Below, in pieces: positions 12,036-25,010 of a stretch of 64,000 bases of DNA. Source of the stretch: Erythrophleum ivorense. Its lineage: Eukaryota > Streptophyta > Magnoliopsida > Fabales > Fabaceae. Location of the stretch: contig JAIUCV010000009.1 of NCBI GenBank assembly GCA_026724425.1, positions 18,363,294-18,427,293 on the forward strand. The letters are read 5' to 3'. The notes under the pieces were generated by a model. That model did not search any database and had not been told where the DNA came from. It worked only from the letters and a program-made list of their open reading frames with translations. Each line of letters begins with the position of its first letter. Positions within the stretch are counted from its first letter, which is position 1. The translations under genes and the position numbers were made by a program.

Positions 12036-15000
12036 TGCAACACCATATATTTCTAGCTCATTTCACAACATTCCCATACTTTACATTCATAAATTCCATG
12101 AAAGAGTAAAAAAAAAAGGGAATTAAAATAATACATTTCTTTGCATTGCGTCGTATATGAAAATTTCATTCAATGTCATGTGGACCATTTGAGTTCATAC
12201 AACACATTACCATATTTAATTACATGAATATAACTCATTTGCATCATCAAAAGTGGCCTACATCTCAAGCAACTCGAAGGAAAGCATGAAATATGCATAT
12301 TCATTTTCGGCTAGATTTTGATCATTTCTGTCCCAAACTTTGGAAAATCATAACTAATTGTAGAAAAATCAAGTTGATTCATTCCTAGATATTCTGGAAC
12401 GGTACACATGTCTAATTTATGATAAAAATATATCTAGGCCATAACATCTAACACAGAAGACATTTGACATTCAAAATGGTCCAGAGGTCAGGCTGTCCAC
12501 TGGTGCTATTATAGAATTCTGCAGCAAACTTCAAAAATGTCCAATTAATTCCAAAAAAATACAATCCATGCAAATGATACCAATATAGAAATCTGTGGAT
12601 GTTAGCTAGAGGAAAAAAATAACTCTAGACCAGTTCAGGCATGCCGAGATCTCAAAACTCAATCAAACAATAATTGAGGTCGGCTAGAGTTCTTGATACT
12701 GGACAGATTCTTTGAAAATTCATATCTCCCTCTCTAGACATGAAAATGATGCTTTTAGTTGGAACAAGTCACTGGAAATTTTTAGTTTCTTTGTATAAAA
12801 TTTTGTGGTAATTGGACATCATTTGAGCCCTATGTGATATATTTCATTTTCGAACCTGAATGAACAGTGACATGACCAAAACCAAAAAAATTTGCCAACT
12901 TTGAAAATTCATCAAATATTATGTAGACCTCTGAAAACTCTATTCTTTAGCTTTCCAAAAATCTTTCAACAATTTCTAATTGCATGCCAAATCTCAAATC
13001 AAGCAGAGCTCATTTGGACAAAAAGCGGCCTAAGGTTCCATTATGGTCAATTTTGGCTCCATATAGGATACCAAAATGTCCAAATGGCTTTCCTTGGGGT
13101 TTGGCACCTCTTGGGTGAGTCTAAAAGCATAATTAAGACTTATCTAAGCTGTCCAAATGGTCCCAAACTCCATGCATCTCATTTTGGCCATCTCATCCAC
13201 AGTTATACATAATTTCACAATACCATTAATGAAGCTAGTTTGCCGTCATATGCTCAAATCACATTCTAATAACTACATAACATATTCTCTCATTTATACA
13301 TGACATATTATCATAAATACATATGTTCAAGAGGTCATAGACCATTTACAATAATGGGCTACATCATTTGAGACAAATATGGCCTTAAAGAACTAAAAAC
13401 TATACATTATGTTGTCAAGCTCTCTTCTTCAAGGTGGTTGGCTTCCAGTACCTTGTCCATTTGGTCCATCTAGCATGTTAGATCATTGGAGAGGAGGGAA
13501 TGAGATTCAAAGAATCCTAGTAGCTCATCTCCCATTCAATCATATATAATGAATGCAAAAAAGTCTCATAAATGCATATATGGTCATGTTGACATGTGTA
13601 AACATTCAAGAGGCATTTTCATCACTTGAGAAAGTCATACATAGCATACAAAGGCTTACCAAGCAAGTGGATTAACCTCACCCAATTTCTTGTGGATGTT
13701 GGACTTGCCTCACACATTCTTTAGAGATTTTTGGACTCAACCATGCTCTTGGGAGTCCATCATCTTACTTTTGGGAGACTCTTTACTTTGTCTCAACCAA
13801 TTTTAAGGGTTCTTAGCTCATCCTTACCATGGCTAAGGGTTCTTGGCCTTACTACACTCAAACAAACTCAAGCACACATCAATAACATCATATGAAAACA
13901 TATTGTACATCATGGCACCGTGGAATCAAAGTCATACTAGAGCACTTTTCATGGCTTAAAAATATACACACACACATTCAAAGACAAGTAAAGCAAACAA
14001 TCATGCATGAGAGAAGGAGGAGTGAGCTACCTTGGATACAATTGTACACTTTTCCTCTTGAATCCAAGCTCCCTTTTTCAGCCACACACACACAAAAGTG
14101 TGGGGATGATTTCTCTTGGCCTAAACACAATTTATGAAAACCAATTAGGTTTATGAAATTAATTCTAAGGCCACACAACTTTCTTAGACACCAGGTTGAT
14201 CTATAAACCTCATTATGGTTCCATAATAGCACCTAATGAAGTAACACACCTCAAATAAATTCTAGGCTCCATTCTTTCCTTTCAAATATGATTCTTGACT
14301 CCTTTTAAGCCTCTTGGAGTCATCACACAATCAAAACCAAGAGCCTAACTATATGTTGCTTCTTTAAGTCATAATATGGAACATAAAGCACAAACTCATT
14401 CTCTAAGCTTCCTAAAATTTTTCCAAGGCTTCCTCTCATATTTATTCATCATATATGACTCAAAAATGGGTTTAGAAAAATTTAAAACTCTCTCTAGCTA
14501 CCCTAACCTCCTTAGGCCGAGACCATGAAGCTTAATGGCTTTCATGGACTTTGCTTAGTTTTCTTGAAGGAGGAAGCACATGGGGAGGCTTCTAGAGATC
14601 TTAGGAACTCATTTAAACTCTTATTTAAGCATAGGAATCATTATACAAAGTCAGATTTTATAAGGTACAATTGAAACCTTAGAGATTGCATCTTGAAATC
14701 TAATGGCTTTTTGTTAATTCCCTTTGTATATTCTTAATCTCCACACCTTTTTTCCTTAGACTTACCCTTGGTTTTGTCTAAAAATCAAATCCTCCTAGGG
14801 TTTCTTAGATGAGGCAAAATGGAGAAGGAGGGGAACCAAAGGTAGCAACCATGGGAGGAGAAATTACCTTGTTTTCTTGCTTTTTCTCACTTGAATTTTG
14901 CTTTCTCCATGCTCCTCTCTCCAAATCCAAAATTTTCCCTAAGTTTCTCCCTTAAAATAGATTTGTAAACTTCATTTTAATTAAAGGAAACAAAGGAGAA

Positions 15001-15740
15001 TGAAGGAGAGGGAGAGGAGGTTTGGATGGAAGAAAGCATGAAAAACTACCAAGAAACCATACCTTAAAACTTGAATTTTTTCTCCTCTTCTTCTTCCCTT
15101 GGTGCTCCACTATCCTAGGGTTTCTTCTTGGAATTTGGGCAGAATAATTTGAAGTTATGTGAGTGTGAGAGTGAGGCGCTACCTATTTATATGGGGAGGA
15201 AGAAACACTTTTAAAAATTCCTATTTTGCGCTACGTTCATGGCATTTTCGTTTCTCCTTCGTTTTAGCTCCTTTTTTAGAACCGTATTTTCCATTATAAA
15301 ATTTAGGTTCCCAATTTAGTAAAATGTCTTTGGAATCACTCAAATTAGAGCTAAAACCTTCTCGAATAGATCCGTCAAAGTTTGGGTATACTGAGGTTGA
15401 AAAACGTCCACCAGAGGGGATTTAATTGTCTCGGGGCTTCTCATGGTTTTCAGGGCTTCTGAGAACCCTAAAGAACTTAAAACTTTCATTTAAAAAGCCC
15501 TCTTGTGTGAATTCCAAAATTTGCTCAAAATTATGCAAATGCCATTACGTTTCATAAGATTTTTGTCAAAATTTATTTCTTTATTCTAACTTTATTTTTC
15601 CTTCTGTCTGAGGCTAGGATTCTCATTTTTAGGAGTCTAGAATGTTACTCAAATTTTTTGGGACCTTAACTAATTCATTTTAGGGGACTTGCTTTGAAAA
15701 CGTGCCTGTTTCTATTGTTTAACGAAAACTAGACGTTACA
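12036..15740 (-). mobile_element. Family A solo LTR, copy A3
   Basis: On the + strand it starts TGCAACACCATA and ends GACGTTACA. The TSD ggagt is exact at 12031-12035 and 15741-15745. Length is 3705 bp without interruption, so this is a good reference copy. Sense is minus: in that direction the TATA box TATAAATA lies 549 bp in (15184-15191), then the leader, the hairpin (13504-13516), and the far end. No coding potential. Confidence 0.92.
15184..15191 (-). promoter_or_regulatory. TATA box of A3
   Basis: TATAAATA on the minus strand, 549 bp from the sense start of the LTR. It is the best consensus TATA among the family A copies and is followed in sense by a leader containing the leader word GGGTTT seen in other copies. 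Confidence 0.65.
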
Positions 15741-16405
15741 GGAGTTGCATGGAATTGATGGTAGCCTAAACAAAAGTTGAGAGGAGACATTAGGGGATGG
15801 TGAAGTGGGATAAGGGGAGAATCTAAATGGATAAAATACTTGCACCCATTCTTCATATGTATGGTCCAAAAGAAAACAAAAATATGTATATAATAGATGT
15901 ACATGAGTAGATAGCATTCAGTTATAATAATACCTATGTCTAGCTGTAGGGAATAATTAGAAGTGCATGTAATATAGTAGTTGGTATAAGTTAAAGGAAA
16001 GACACCTAGCACACATGGATGGATAAGCACTGGAAGAGAATTAAGGCAATTGAATCACAGCCTCCCTTGACACCTCATGCTTCCTTATGTGAAATGTGTA
16101 CACATATATGTGTAGATGGCATTTGATTAGCTTAAATCGTGCGTTCAGCCATGGAGAAGCTAGTGATAAATATAAGAGGTAGCACTTGAGTGGAAAATGG
16201 GAGGAAGAGACAAATGACTAGATAATCAAGTAGGAAAAGAAGTAAGAATAATTAAATTGAACATTTATTCTTGCCACCTCATGCTTCATCGCCCCATAAT
16301 CTATATATATATATATGCCTACAATTGCATTTGGTTGGGACCACTTTTTGATTTGACCATGAAAGCTAAACATTACACCTAATACGTGGCTTAGATGAGG
16401 ATAAT
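15741..16405. other. Unassigned flank between A3 and G
   Basis: AT-rich noncoding sequence that originally joined 12035. It ends in the TSD ataat (16401-16405) of G and resumes at 36610. It contains a diverged direct duplication (see 16055-16340). No gene recognised. Confidence 0.4.
16055..16340 (+). repeat. Diverged direct duplication, period about 215 bp
   Basis: The word CACCTCATGCTTC occurs near 16061 and again near 16276. Each is followed by an alternating TA/CA run and then GCATTTGRTTRG. The first copy includes the perfect palindrome ACACATATATGTGT. The material between has diverged, so this looks like an old tandem duplication. Confidence 0.45.
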
Positions 16406-17570
16406 TGATGATTGCTAATTGTCATATATTTTTTCTCCTCTAATTAGGCATTTTGATTATAAATTTTGGCTTAAAGGATTTTAATTGGAGGATAATTGAA
16501 TTTATTAGCCATTTTTATATTCTAGAAATCAATTTGCAAAATTTTGCAATTTTGGTGCACAACTCTATTTAAATGAATTTTTGTGAATCCTCCTACTTCA
16601 TCTTTTCCTTTGTTTTGTGTAGAACTTGGGTAGAAGTTACATACATACAAGCCATGGTTTTACAGAGCATGAGAAAGATGCATTCATTTACTTTTAACTA
16701 GGAAAGACAGGGAAGAAGCTATGGTTAATATAGAGCCGCAAGTTCAACATCCAGTCTAGCCCTCTGCTCACTTTCACAAGTCAAGCATAAGTAGCATGCA
16801 TCCACACACAAAGGAAGCTTACATGGATTAAGAAGCCACAAGTTCAGAGGGTGGATGAAGCACAAGGCACAACACTTAAGTTGCCACGACTCACGTGGCT
16901 GGAACAGAAGCAGAAGCACAAGAAGGAAGCATTGCACGAGTTTCTTTTCATACACCCCTCCATGTAGTTTGATTGGTTCCATACATGTCCATGCAGCTCA
17001 TATTGATTCATACATACAAATGCCATGGGTCCAAGCATGCTGCATCTCACTCACTCAAACACATGAGAAGCTATAAGGTTTCAAAATAGAGCTCACACAC
17101 ACACACTCAAGAAGAAGCAAGAAGCTTGTATAAATAGAAGCTTTGGGTTGAGAGTAGAATGGGTAGAAACAGAGGTAGGAAAGAGTATAAGAAAGCATGC
17201 AACTACTGGTTCTGGTGCTTTGAGAAGACATGAATGAATGAAGGTAGAGCAGAACATAATATGTTAATGCAGAACACGTGAAAGAGCAAAGGGGATCCAT
17301 GAAGAAAGAAAGGAGAAGTTGATATGGATTTCTACGGGGCAGCTTACGTGTTTTACCAAGAGAAGAGGTAGCTGAAGAATGGGCTTGACGTGAAGAATAT
17401 GAAGGAAGAAGCAACTACTACATGTTCTTGTGAGATGGAGAAAGCCACGGGTATTGAAGGAAATTACAGCAGTAGAACAGAGGAAGCTATGAGTTTACAA
17501 GCAAGGAGCTAATGTGGACAAAAGTAGATGAGATAGAGAAGACGTTTACATGGAAACAACACGTGAGAAG

Positions 17571-20500
17571 TGTAACACCAAAAATTTTAGCTCATCTCAT
17601 GCTTTTAAATGGCATAATATCATGATCCATATGGATTTCCCATAGAATAGCAAGGAAAATGGGATAAATTTTGCATTATGTCATATCTAAAAATTAATTT
17701 CAGTGTCACGTGGACCATGTGAGTTCATGCTATGCTTCCTCATATTTGAATGCATCATTACAACTCATTTGCATCACAAAATCATGCCACAACTCATGGA
17801 AACTGAAATGGACTGTGGAATATGGAGTTTCATTCTCGGCCAGAATTGCTCTACTTTCTGACCAAATTTTGGAAAATCATAACTAAATCTATAAAAATTA
17901 AAATCATGTAATCTTGGTCATTCTAGAAATATTTAGATGTCTACTTCACACTCAAAATATTTAGATATCTACTTCACAAAGGACGTTTGACATCCAAAAT
18001 GGCCCAAAGGTCCGACTAAATTCCGGAACTATCATAGAATTCTACAGAAAACTTTGAAAATATCCAATTAATTCCAAAAAAATCCAATCCATACAAATGA
18101 TACCAATATAGAAACCTTAGAATTCAATGGAACAGTACTTCTGGTTGGGCAAAATTACTGATATTAGACAGAAACTTCAAAAATTCATATCTCTCTCTAT
18201 AAACCTCCAAATGAGGTGCTTCTAGTTGTCACAAGTCAATGCGATTATCTAGTTTCTCTGTATAAAATTTTATGGCAATTGGACATCATTTGGGCCTCGT
18301 GTGACAGAATTTAATTTCAAACTAAATGAGTAATACAGCAGACCAAAACCATAAAAATTGCCAACTTTGAAAAATTATCAAATATTCTGTAGACCTTCAA
18401 AAATTATAATCTTTAGCTTCCCAAAAAGCTCTCAATGAGATATAATTATGTACCAAATTTTAGATTAAGACTAACTCATTTAGCCAAAAGGTAATATAGG
18501 GTTCCATTTTGGTCAATTTTGGCTCCATATAGGGTACCAAACTTGCCAAATGGCTTTCCCTTGGTGTTGGCACCTTTTGGGCAAGTCTAAAAGCACATTT
18601 AAGGCTTGTGTGGGCTGCCCAAATGGTTCTAAATCTCATGCATCTCATTTTGGCCATTCAACCTACACTTATGCACATTTCCATCATACTTTCAATTTGC
18701 ATACTGGGGCATTACAAACTCAAATTATATACTAGAGTTCATACATCATATCTACCCATTCAAACATCACATAATAGCATATTTACACATGTCTCAAGGG
18801 TCATAGACCATTTACAACATCATACACATCAAGAAACATAATTATGGTTCCAAAATGGTTAAAGCTAGGCATATGCTTGTCAAGCTTCCTTCTTCATTGT
18901 TGTTGGCTTCCTTCACCATAGCTACTTGGTCCACCTAGAATGTTAGAGCATTGGAGGGGAGGGGATGAGATTTAAAGAATCCCAATAGCTCATCTACTAT
19001 TCAATCATACATAATATATACAAAGCAACCTTTACAAATGCATGCATGGAGAAAATGGAAGTCATAGACATTTTAAAAGCAAACTTAGCATATGGACAAA
19101 TCATACAAGACATTCAAGAGCTCACCAAGTGCTTGGATTGGCCTCACACTTCTCCTCATGGATTTTGGACTTGCCTCACCCATTCTTTAAGAGCTTTAGA
19201 TTCAACCATACTCTTGGGAGCCCACTTTGCTTTTGGGAGACTCTTTACTTTGTCTCAACTAAGCTCAAGGGTTCTTGGCTCATCCTCACCAAAAGGAAGA
19301 GTTCTTGGCCTCTCCACACTCTAGCAAACTCATACAAACATCATGTATTCATTTGAAAACATAACATGGCATCAAGAATCATGGCATATAATGGTATGCT
19401 AGCATACTTTTCATAGCTTGAAAATACACATACACACATTCTAAAACAAGCTAAACACACATCCATGTATGAGATAAGGTGGAGAGAGCTACCTTGTGTA
19501 CACTCACACACTTTTTCCTTGAAATTCAATCCTCCTCTTTCGGCCACACATCCACAAATTGGTGGAGATGGTTTCTCTTGGCCTAGATACAATTTATGGG
19601 AGCCAATTAGGTTCATGAAACATATTCCAAGACTACATAACTTGGTGAAATACTAGATGGCTCTATAACCCCTATTATGGTCCATATTGGCACTTAATGA
19701 AGCAACACCCCTCAAATGGCTTCTAGGCCTCATTCTTTCCTTTCAAATATGATTCTTGACTCCTTTTAAGCCTTTTGGAGTCCTTACATCATTAAAACAA
19801 AAGGCCTAGCATCATGTTGCTTCTTTAGGTCATAATATGGAACCTAAGACACCAAATCACTTTCTATGAGTTCTAAATTTTTTCCAAGGCCTCCCTTTAC
19901 TTTCATTCATCAAATATGACTCAAGAATGGGCTTAGAAAAATTTAAAACTCTCCTCCACTACTAGAACCCCTTTTGGCCTAGACATCAGCATCATTTGGG
20001 CTTCTTGGAGTTCTCTTAGTTTTCTTGAAGGAAGAAGCTTATGGGGAGCATCTTAGGTGTCTCAAGAACTCATTTAAACTCTTAATTAGACCTAGGAAGC
20101 ATCACATAAATTCAGAATTTGAAAGGTGCACTAAAAACCTTAGGTTTTGCATATTGATTTCTAATGGCTATTTCATGGTTTTCTTTGCATATTCTTATTC
20201 TCCTCCATCAAATACCTACGATTCACCCATGGTTTGGTTGAAAATTTAACTCCCTAGGGCTGTCTATATTTAGGTCGAAATGGAGAAGAAAGGAACATCA
20301 ACATAGCTACCATAGAATGTATTTTTACCTTGTTTCCTTGGTTAGTTTGGCTTGAATCTTGCTTTCTCCAAGGTCCTCTCTCCAAATCCGAAATTTCCCC
20401 TTTGTTCTTCCTTCAAAACAGCCCTCAAAACTTCAAAAAAATCATGGAGAAGAAGAGGGAAAAAAGGAGAAGAGATTGGCTAAGAGAAAGCATGAAAAAC

Positions 20501-21238
20501 AAGCAAAATTCCATACCTAAAGGCTTGAATTTTTCCTCCTTCTTCCCTTCTCTTTGTTCGCCACTCTCCAAGGGCTTTGCTTCTGATTTGGGGCTGGAAA
20601 ATCTGAAGTGAAATGACGAAGAGTGTGAGGTGCCACCTATATATAGCTAGGGCAAAGTGACTTTTTCAAAAATTCTAATTTTGCCCTTCGTACTTTGCAT
20701 TTTTGTTTCTCCTTCGTTTTAGCTCCTTTTTGAGAATTTTCTTTTCCATTATAAAATTTAGGTTCCCAATTAAGAAAAATGCCTTTGGAATCACTCAAAT
20801 CTGAGCTAAAACCTTTTCGAATGGATCTGTCAAAGTTCAGGCACACCAACATTGGAAAACATCCACCGGAGGGGATTTAACTGTCCCGGGGCTTTCTATG
20901 ATTTTCAGGGCCTCTGAGAACCTCGGAGAAGTCAAAACTTTGGTTTAAAAAGCCCTCCTATGTGAATTCCAAAAATTGCCTAAAATTACGAAAATGCTAT
21001 TACATTTCATAAGGTTTTCGTCAAAATTTATTTCTTCATTCTAGCTCCGTTTTTCTTTCTATCTGAGCTTGAAATTCTCATTTTTAGGAGCCTAGAATGC
21101 TTCTCAAATTTTTTGGGACCTTAACTACATCATTTTCGGGGGACTTGCTTTTGTATCCAGTGAGTTTCATTTGTTTATAGAGAAACCGTACATTACATTT
21201 CTCACGTTTTCTCTGGTTTTCAGAGAATCGATACTACA
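17571..21238 (-). mobile_element. Family A solo LTR, copy A4, inside the 5' LTR of G
   Basis: On the + strand it starts TGTAACACC and ends GATACTACA. The TSD agaag is exact at 17566-17570 and 21239-21243. Length 3668 bp, uninterrupted. Sense is minus, with a TATA box at 20638-20645, 593 bp from the sense start. The hairpin near 18968-18981 carries one change (GATTTAAAGAATC). The tandem repeat is at about 19130-19318. The sense start has lost the usual TGTAACATCC. Confidence 0.92.
20638..20645 (-). promoter_or_regulatory. TATA box of A4
   Basis: TATATATA 593 bp from the sense start of A4, in the same place relative to the conserved upstream block (about 20700-20940) as in A8 and A14. Confidence 0.6.
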
Positions 21239-22932
21239 AGAAGAGAGCCAGCTGAGCATACTTTAACATAGAGATTTGCTAGAAGAGAAGCACGTGAGTT
21301 TTAATGAAGTATAAGATAGAGAATGTGTAATTAGTGAAGAAAAAGCCACGAGGTAGCTCATGTGAACAGAAGAAGCTGGAATTTTGCTACGAGCAGCATG
21401 TGGAACAGAAGATAAAATTAAATGAAGCATAAGGGAATTAACCTGGGCAGTTCTCACTTAAGCTACGGGTTTTTGGAGCTAAAATGTAGCTAACGTGGAA
21501 ACTCGTGGCAAAGAAAGAAAACACATGAAGGAAAATGAGTTGGGAGCCGGATGAAGAAAAACATGTGGATTGCTATATGCTAAATGCATGATACAAAAAA
21601 AAAAAAAGCAACCACATGAGGCATAAAAAATGAGTTGTGGCTTATTTGTAATGAACCACATGAGAGATAAATGAAATGCAACATATGAAAGCAAGCCACA
21701 AGTGAATGAAGCAGCAAATAAGCAAAGGCTGACATGAGAATTAAAGAAGGAGTTATGAACACATAGCAAAACACGTAGAATTAAATGAATACACATGAAT
21801 AGCACTTGATAGAGGAGGAGCATGAATAATGACACAATGAAAGTTGGAGATTAAGGTAAGAATAATGCAAGGAAGAGGAGGGGGAATCAGAAATGCGAAA
21901 AACATGACAGGAAGGGGGAGAGCTCCAGTACGCAAGCAAGGAGGGGTTTCTTCGGTCATCTTCTCCACATAGCCCTTTCCTCCATCAAAATTCATCCATC
22001 CATCTCATCCATGGTAACTTGAATTCTCTTTGTTGGCTAGCTAAAGAGAGGATATTCCTAAATGCATATTTGAGCTCCAAATTTCTTCTCTAATTTGGAT
22101 AAATTCTTTCTCTTTTATCTTTTAATTTCAGCATTAATTCTTTTATTAATTTGACTAGGATTAGCCTATAAATTTTGAAATTTCATTACTGGAATTTGCT
22201 GGATTAATTTGGATTGTGGATTGGTTGTAATTTCCTATTTGGTTGTTAATTGTGATCACTACATGTTTGTGGAAAACCCAAACATAGTGGTTGTGCAATT
22301 TGCTCTTAATTTCCTCTTGATTATAAGCTAATTGATGCAATGGTTGTTAGATTAAGTGGCTGAAATTTTTGTGCAATTGATTGTGTGAGGAATTCATTAA
22401 TCTAATTGGTTAATTGGCATTTCAAGTGGATTGTGCAGATTTTTATGAGCCTTTAGGATAAGTTTTAGTGTGTTCTTGTTCCTAACTCAATTGATTAATT
22501 CTTCAAGGTATTTTATGGTTGTAAAATCCTTGAATTATTGGTGAATTGAGTCTTGGATGGTAATTCAAGAATTCTTATGGAGAATACACTAATGAGCAAG
22601 AATTTAAATCCAATTTTGGTGCACTAAAAAGAGAGCAAGGATAATTGAATTCTAGGGAGTCCATCTAAAAGCTAGCTACCATATTTTCTTAATTGTTTAC
22701 TTCATTTAGTCTTAAGTTTTTTTTTTTAATTCTTGTCATTCCAAACTTAGTTCAAGTAAATTTTAGTAATTCAAAATCCCCTAAACAATTTTCAATTAGT
22801 GATACTTGGAATACTCTTTCACAAACAATTAGAGGCAAAAACTCCTTAGGAAATGACCTAGGTTACACCATTATCTACAAATTTATTTTTCTACCTAGTT
22901 CATTTGAGATTGCATGACACAATCATCAAATT

Positions 22933-22950
22933 TGGTGCCGTTGCCGGGGA
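22933..22950 (+). other. Primer-binding site of G (tRNA-Asp type)
   Basis: The sequence TGGTGCCGTTGCCGGGGA lies four bases after the LTR end. From general knowledge, the 3' end of plant tRNA-Asp ends in CCCCGGCAACGGCGCCA. Its complement differs from this site at one position (T for C at base 4). Athila-type elements commonly use this primer. This fixes the + strand as sense and the LTR boundary. Confidence 0.88.
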
Positions 22951-23345
22951 GTTTAGTTTCTTAATTGTTTGAAAGGGTTTCTTAGTATTTTTGCCCTGAT
23001 TTTGCATTGTTTTTGTTCCATTTTCCCCTATTTTGAAGTTAGATTTTGGACATTTCAGTTGCTTGAATTGATTTTGCTACTTGCTGGAATTTTTGTTTAA
23101 AGTGCCCAAAAAATTCTCAAACTTTGTTTTCCAAGGTTTTGGGGTGTTTTGAGCAAAAATAATAGAGTTGCTATTTGGTGCACCATTTTTTGGCCAAATT
23201 CTAACGTTTTAGACACTTTTTTCTAATTTTTTTAGTATTTTCTCAAGTTTTATAGGATTTTTCTAATTTTTCTAGATTGATTGTTTTAATTTTTCTTTGT
23301 TAATTTTTTGTGTTCCTTCTTAATTTTTGCTTGTCTAATTGGTTT
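22951..23345 (+). other. Untranslated leader of G
   Basis: AT-rich region between the primer-binding site and the first gag ATG, with several TTTT-rich runs. No reading frame is conserved. It would hold packaging signals, but none can be recognised by eye. Confidence 0.6.
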
Positions 23346-25010
23346 ATGACAAGAACCTTTGGTGAGAAATTAATTGATTTGGATCCAAAAATTGAAAGAA
23401 CCTTTAGAAGACAAGTAAGGATTAAGAAAAATAAAGATAATAAGTAGTTTTATTTCTTCTGCTTTTGATTGTGCGCAAGGAGTTGATTATGTACTACAAT
23501 TTGCTAGTGATAATATGGCTAAACAAGATCAAATGAATGCTAACATGAATATGCATGTTTAGGCTAACTTGAATGTAAATGAAAATTTGAATGATAACAT
23601 GCATGCAAGAACCATTAGAGAATTGACAGTTCCTAATGTGCATGATCTAAATCCTTATATACAATATCCAGAATTAGATGCAAATTTTGAGCTTAAATTT
23701 GGTTTGATTCAGTTACTTCCTAAATTTCATGGACTTGCAGAAGATGACCCTCACAAGCATCTAAAGGAATTCCATGTTGTCTACTCTACTATGAGCCACA
23801 AGGAGTCTCAAAAGAACAAATTAAGCTTAGAGCATTTCCTTTTTCCTTGGATGGTTTGGCCAAGGACTAGTAGTACTATCTACCCCCCGGTGCCATCACT
23901 TCTTGGGATTAACTGAAAAGGCTCTTCTTGGTAAAATTCCTTCTTGCTTCTCGCACTGCATCAATAAGGAAGGAAATATGTGGGATCAGACAGAATGGTG
24001 GAGAGACTTTTTATAAGCACTAGGAAAGATTCAAGAGATTGTTAGCTAGTTGTCCTCACCATCAAATTTCTCATCAGTTACTTATTCAGACTTCTATAAG
24101 GGGCTATTGAACATGGATAGAAATATGATTGATGTTGCTTCCGGTGGAGCCTTAGGTGATCTGACACCTACAAGGGCCTGGGATTTGATTGATAAAATGG
24201 CTCAGAATGCACAATAGGCTGGTGTGAGATAGACAGTAAAAGGAGTCAGTGAGTTGTATGCTCCACACTATGATCAGAGAATTGAGAGCAAGATTGATGC
24301 AATGTCTTCTGTGCTCTAATAGCTTGCTTTAGCTTGACAACAGCCATAGTCATCCTTTACTCCATCTTAGACTTGTGCACCACAGTCCTACCCTACTCAG
24401 GCACATTCTTATCCATAGTGCTATAGCCTAGGCAGCCACCTACCTCTAATGCCTTGGTGGGACCCCTATGTGATATATGCTATTTAGCCACACATGCTAC
24501 TGATCAGTGCCCTATGTTAGAGGACAGGGTAGAGACTTATGCTGGGATGTTTCTAGTCAGGCCAATGTAACAAGGACAACAAAACTACGGTCCTTATTCT
24601 AATACATACAATCTAGGATGGAGGGATTACCCTAACTTGAGATATGGGAAAGGCAACAGAAAAATAGATACAATGCTGTAGGACCTAGCGTACAACCTTC
24701 CCAACCTATTAGGAAATTGGTTCCTATCCAAGAAGAACCCAGAAAGGATAATAGCATGGAGCTTATGATGAAGCAACTCTTGGAAAAGATGGAATAGAGT
24801 GAGACTAGACATAGACAGGAAATAGAGAACATAGAAAATAGAATGCAAACTCAAAACAGGAATGTGGATAATATGATTAGTCAATTGGCTACCTCTCTTA
24901 ATGAGGTAAAAAGCCAAGGAATAGGCTAATTACCATCATAGACAATTGTCAATCTAAGGAATAGTAGCAATGTTAGTGCTATCACTCTTAGGAGTGGAAA
25001 GAAAATTTAG
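23346..25010 (+). pseudogene. gag: gag of G, decayed (capsid and nucleocapsid)
   Basis: Gag forms the particle that packages element RNA. The ATG at 23346 opens MTRTFGEKLIDLDPKIERTF, the usual kind of start for Athila/Tat gag. An open stretch at 23569-23916 contains the conserved RELTVPNV and LLPKFHGLAEDDPHKHLKEF blocks. A frameshift near 23815 moves the conserved continuation (AFPFSLDG, then LPPGAITSW) into another frame, which is broken by stops. A CCHC zinc knuckle follows at 24469-24510 and a further frameshift lies near 24670. The C-terminal part includes VQPSQPIRKLVPIQEEP and ends before the ITLRSGKK block that leads into pol. Stops at 24795, 24927, 24939 and 25008 fall where Gln codons are expected. 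No intact product is possible. Confidence 0.85.
24469..24510 (+). other. CCHC zinc knuckle in gag of G
   Basis: Read in frame from 24469 the 14 residues CDICYLATHATDQC fit CX2CX4HX4C exactly. This is the RNA-binding nucleocapsid motif of retroelement gag. The motif itself is undamaged although the frame is broken on both sides. Confidence 0.85.

Larger units (their letters stand above)
16406..22928 (+). mobile_element. 5' LTR of G, split by A4
   Basis: It starts TGATGATTGC directly after the TSD and ends ACAATCATCA four bases before the primer-binding site. Without A4 and its TSD copy (17571-21243) it is 2850 bp. The last 386 bp (22543-22928) match the 3' LTR remnant at 36226-36609 with about 16 substitutions and small indels counted by eye, roughly 4 percent. 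The LTR resembles the reverse complement of B1 and B2, including the CACGTG-rich section (for example near 16892, 17274, 17558 and 21290). Confidence 0.88.

Noticed and set aside
17129..17136. TATAAATA in the 5' LTR of G as its promoter
   Set aside because: B1 and B2 have their TATA-like sequence about 0.8 kb further into the LTR and no counterpart here was seen, so I could not support this as the start site.
22933..22950. A tRNA gene at the tRNA-Asp match
   Set aside because: Only the 18-nt complement of the tRNA 3' end is present, with no arms or boxes around it. It is the primer-binding site.
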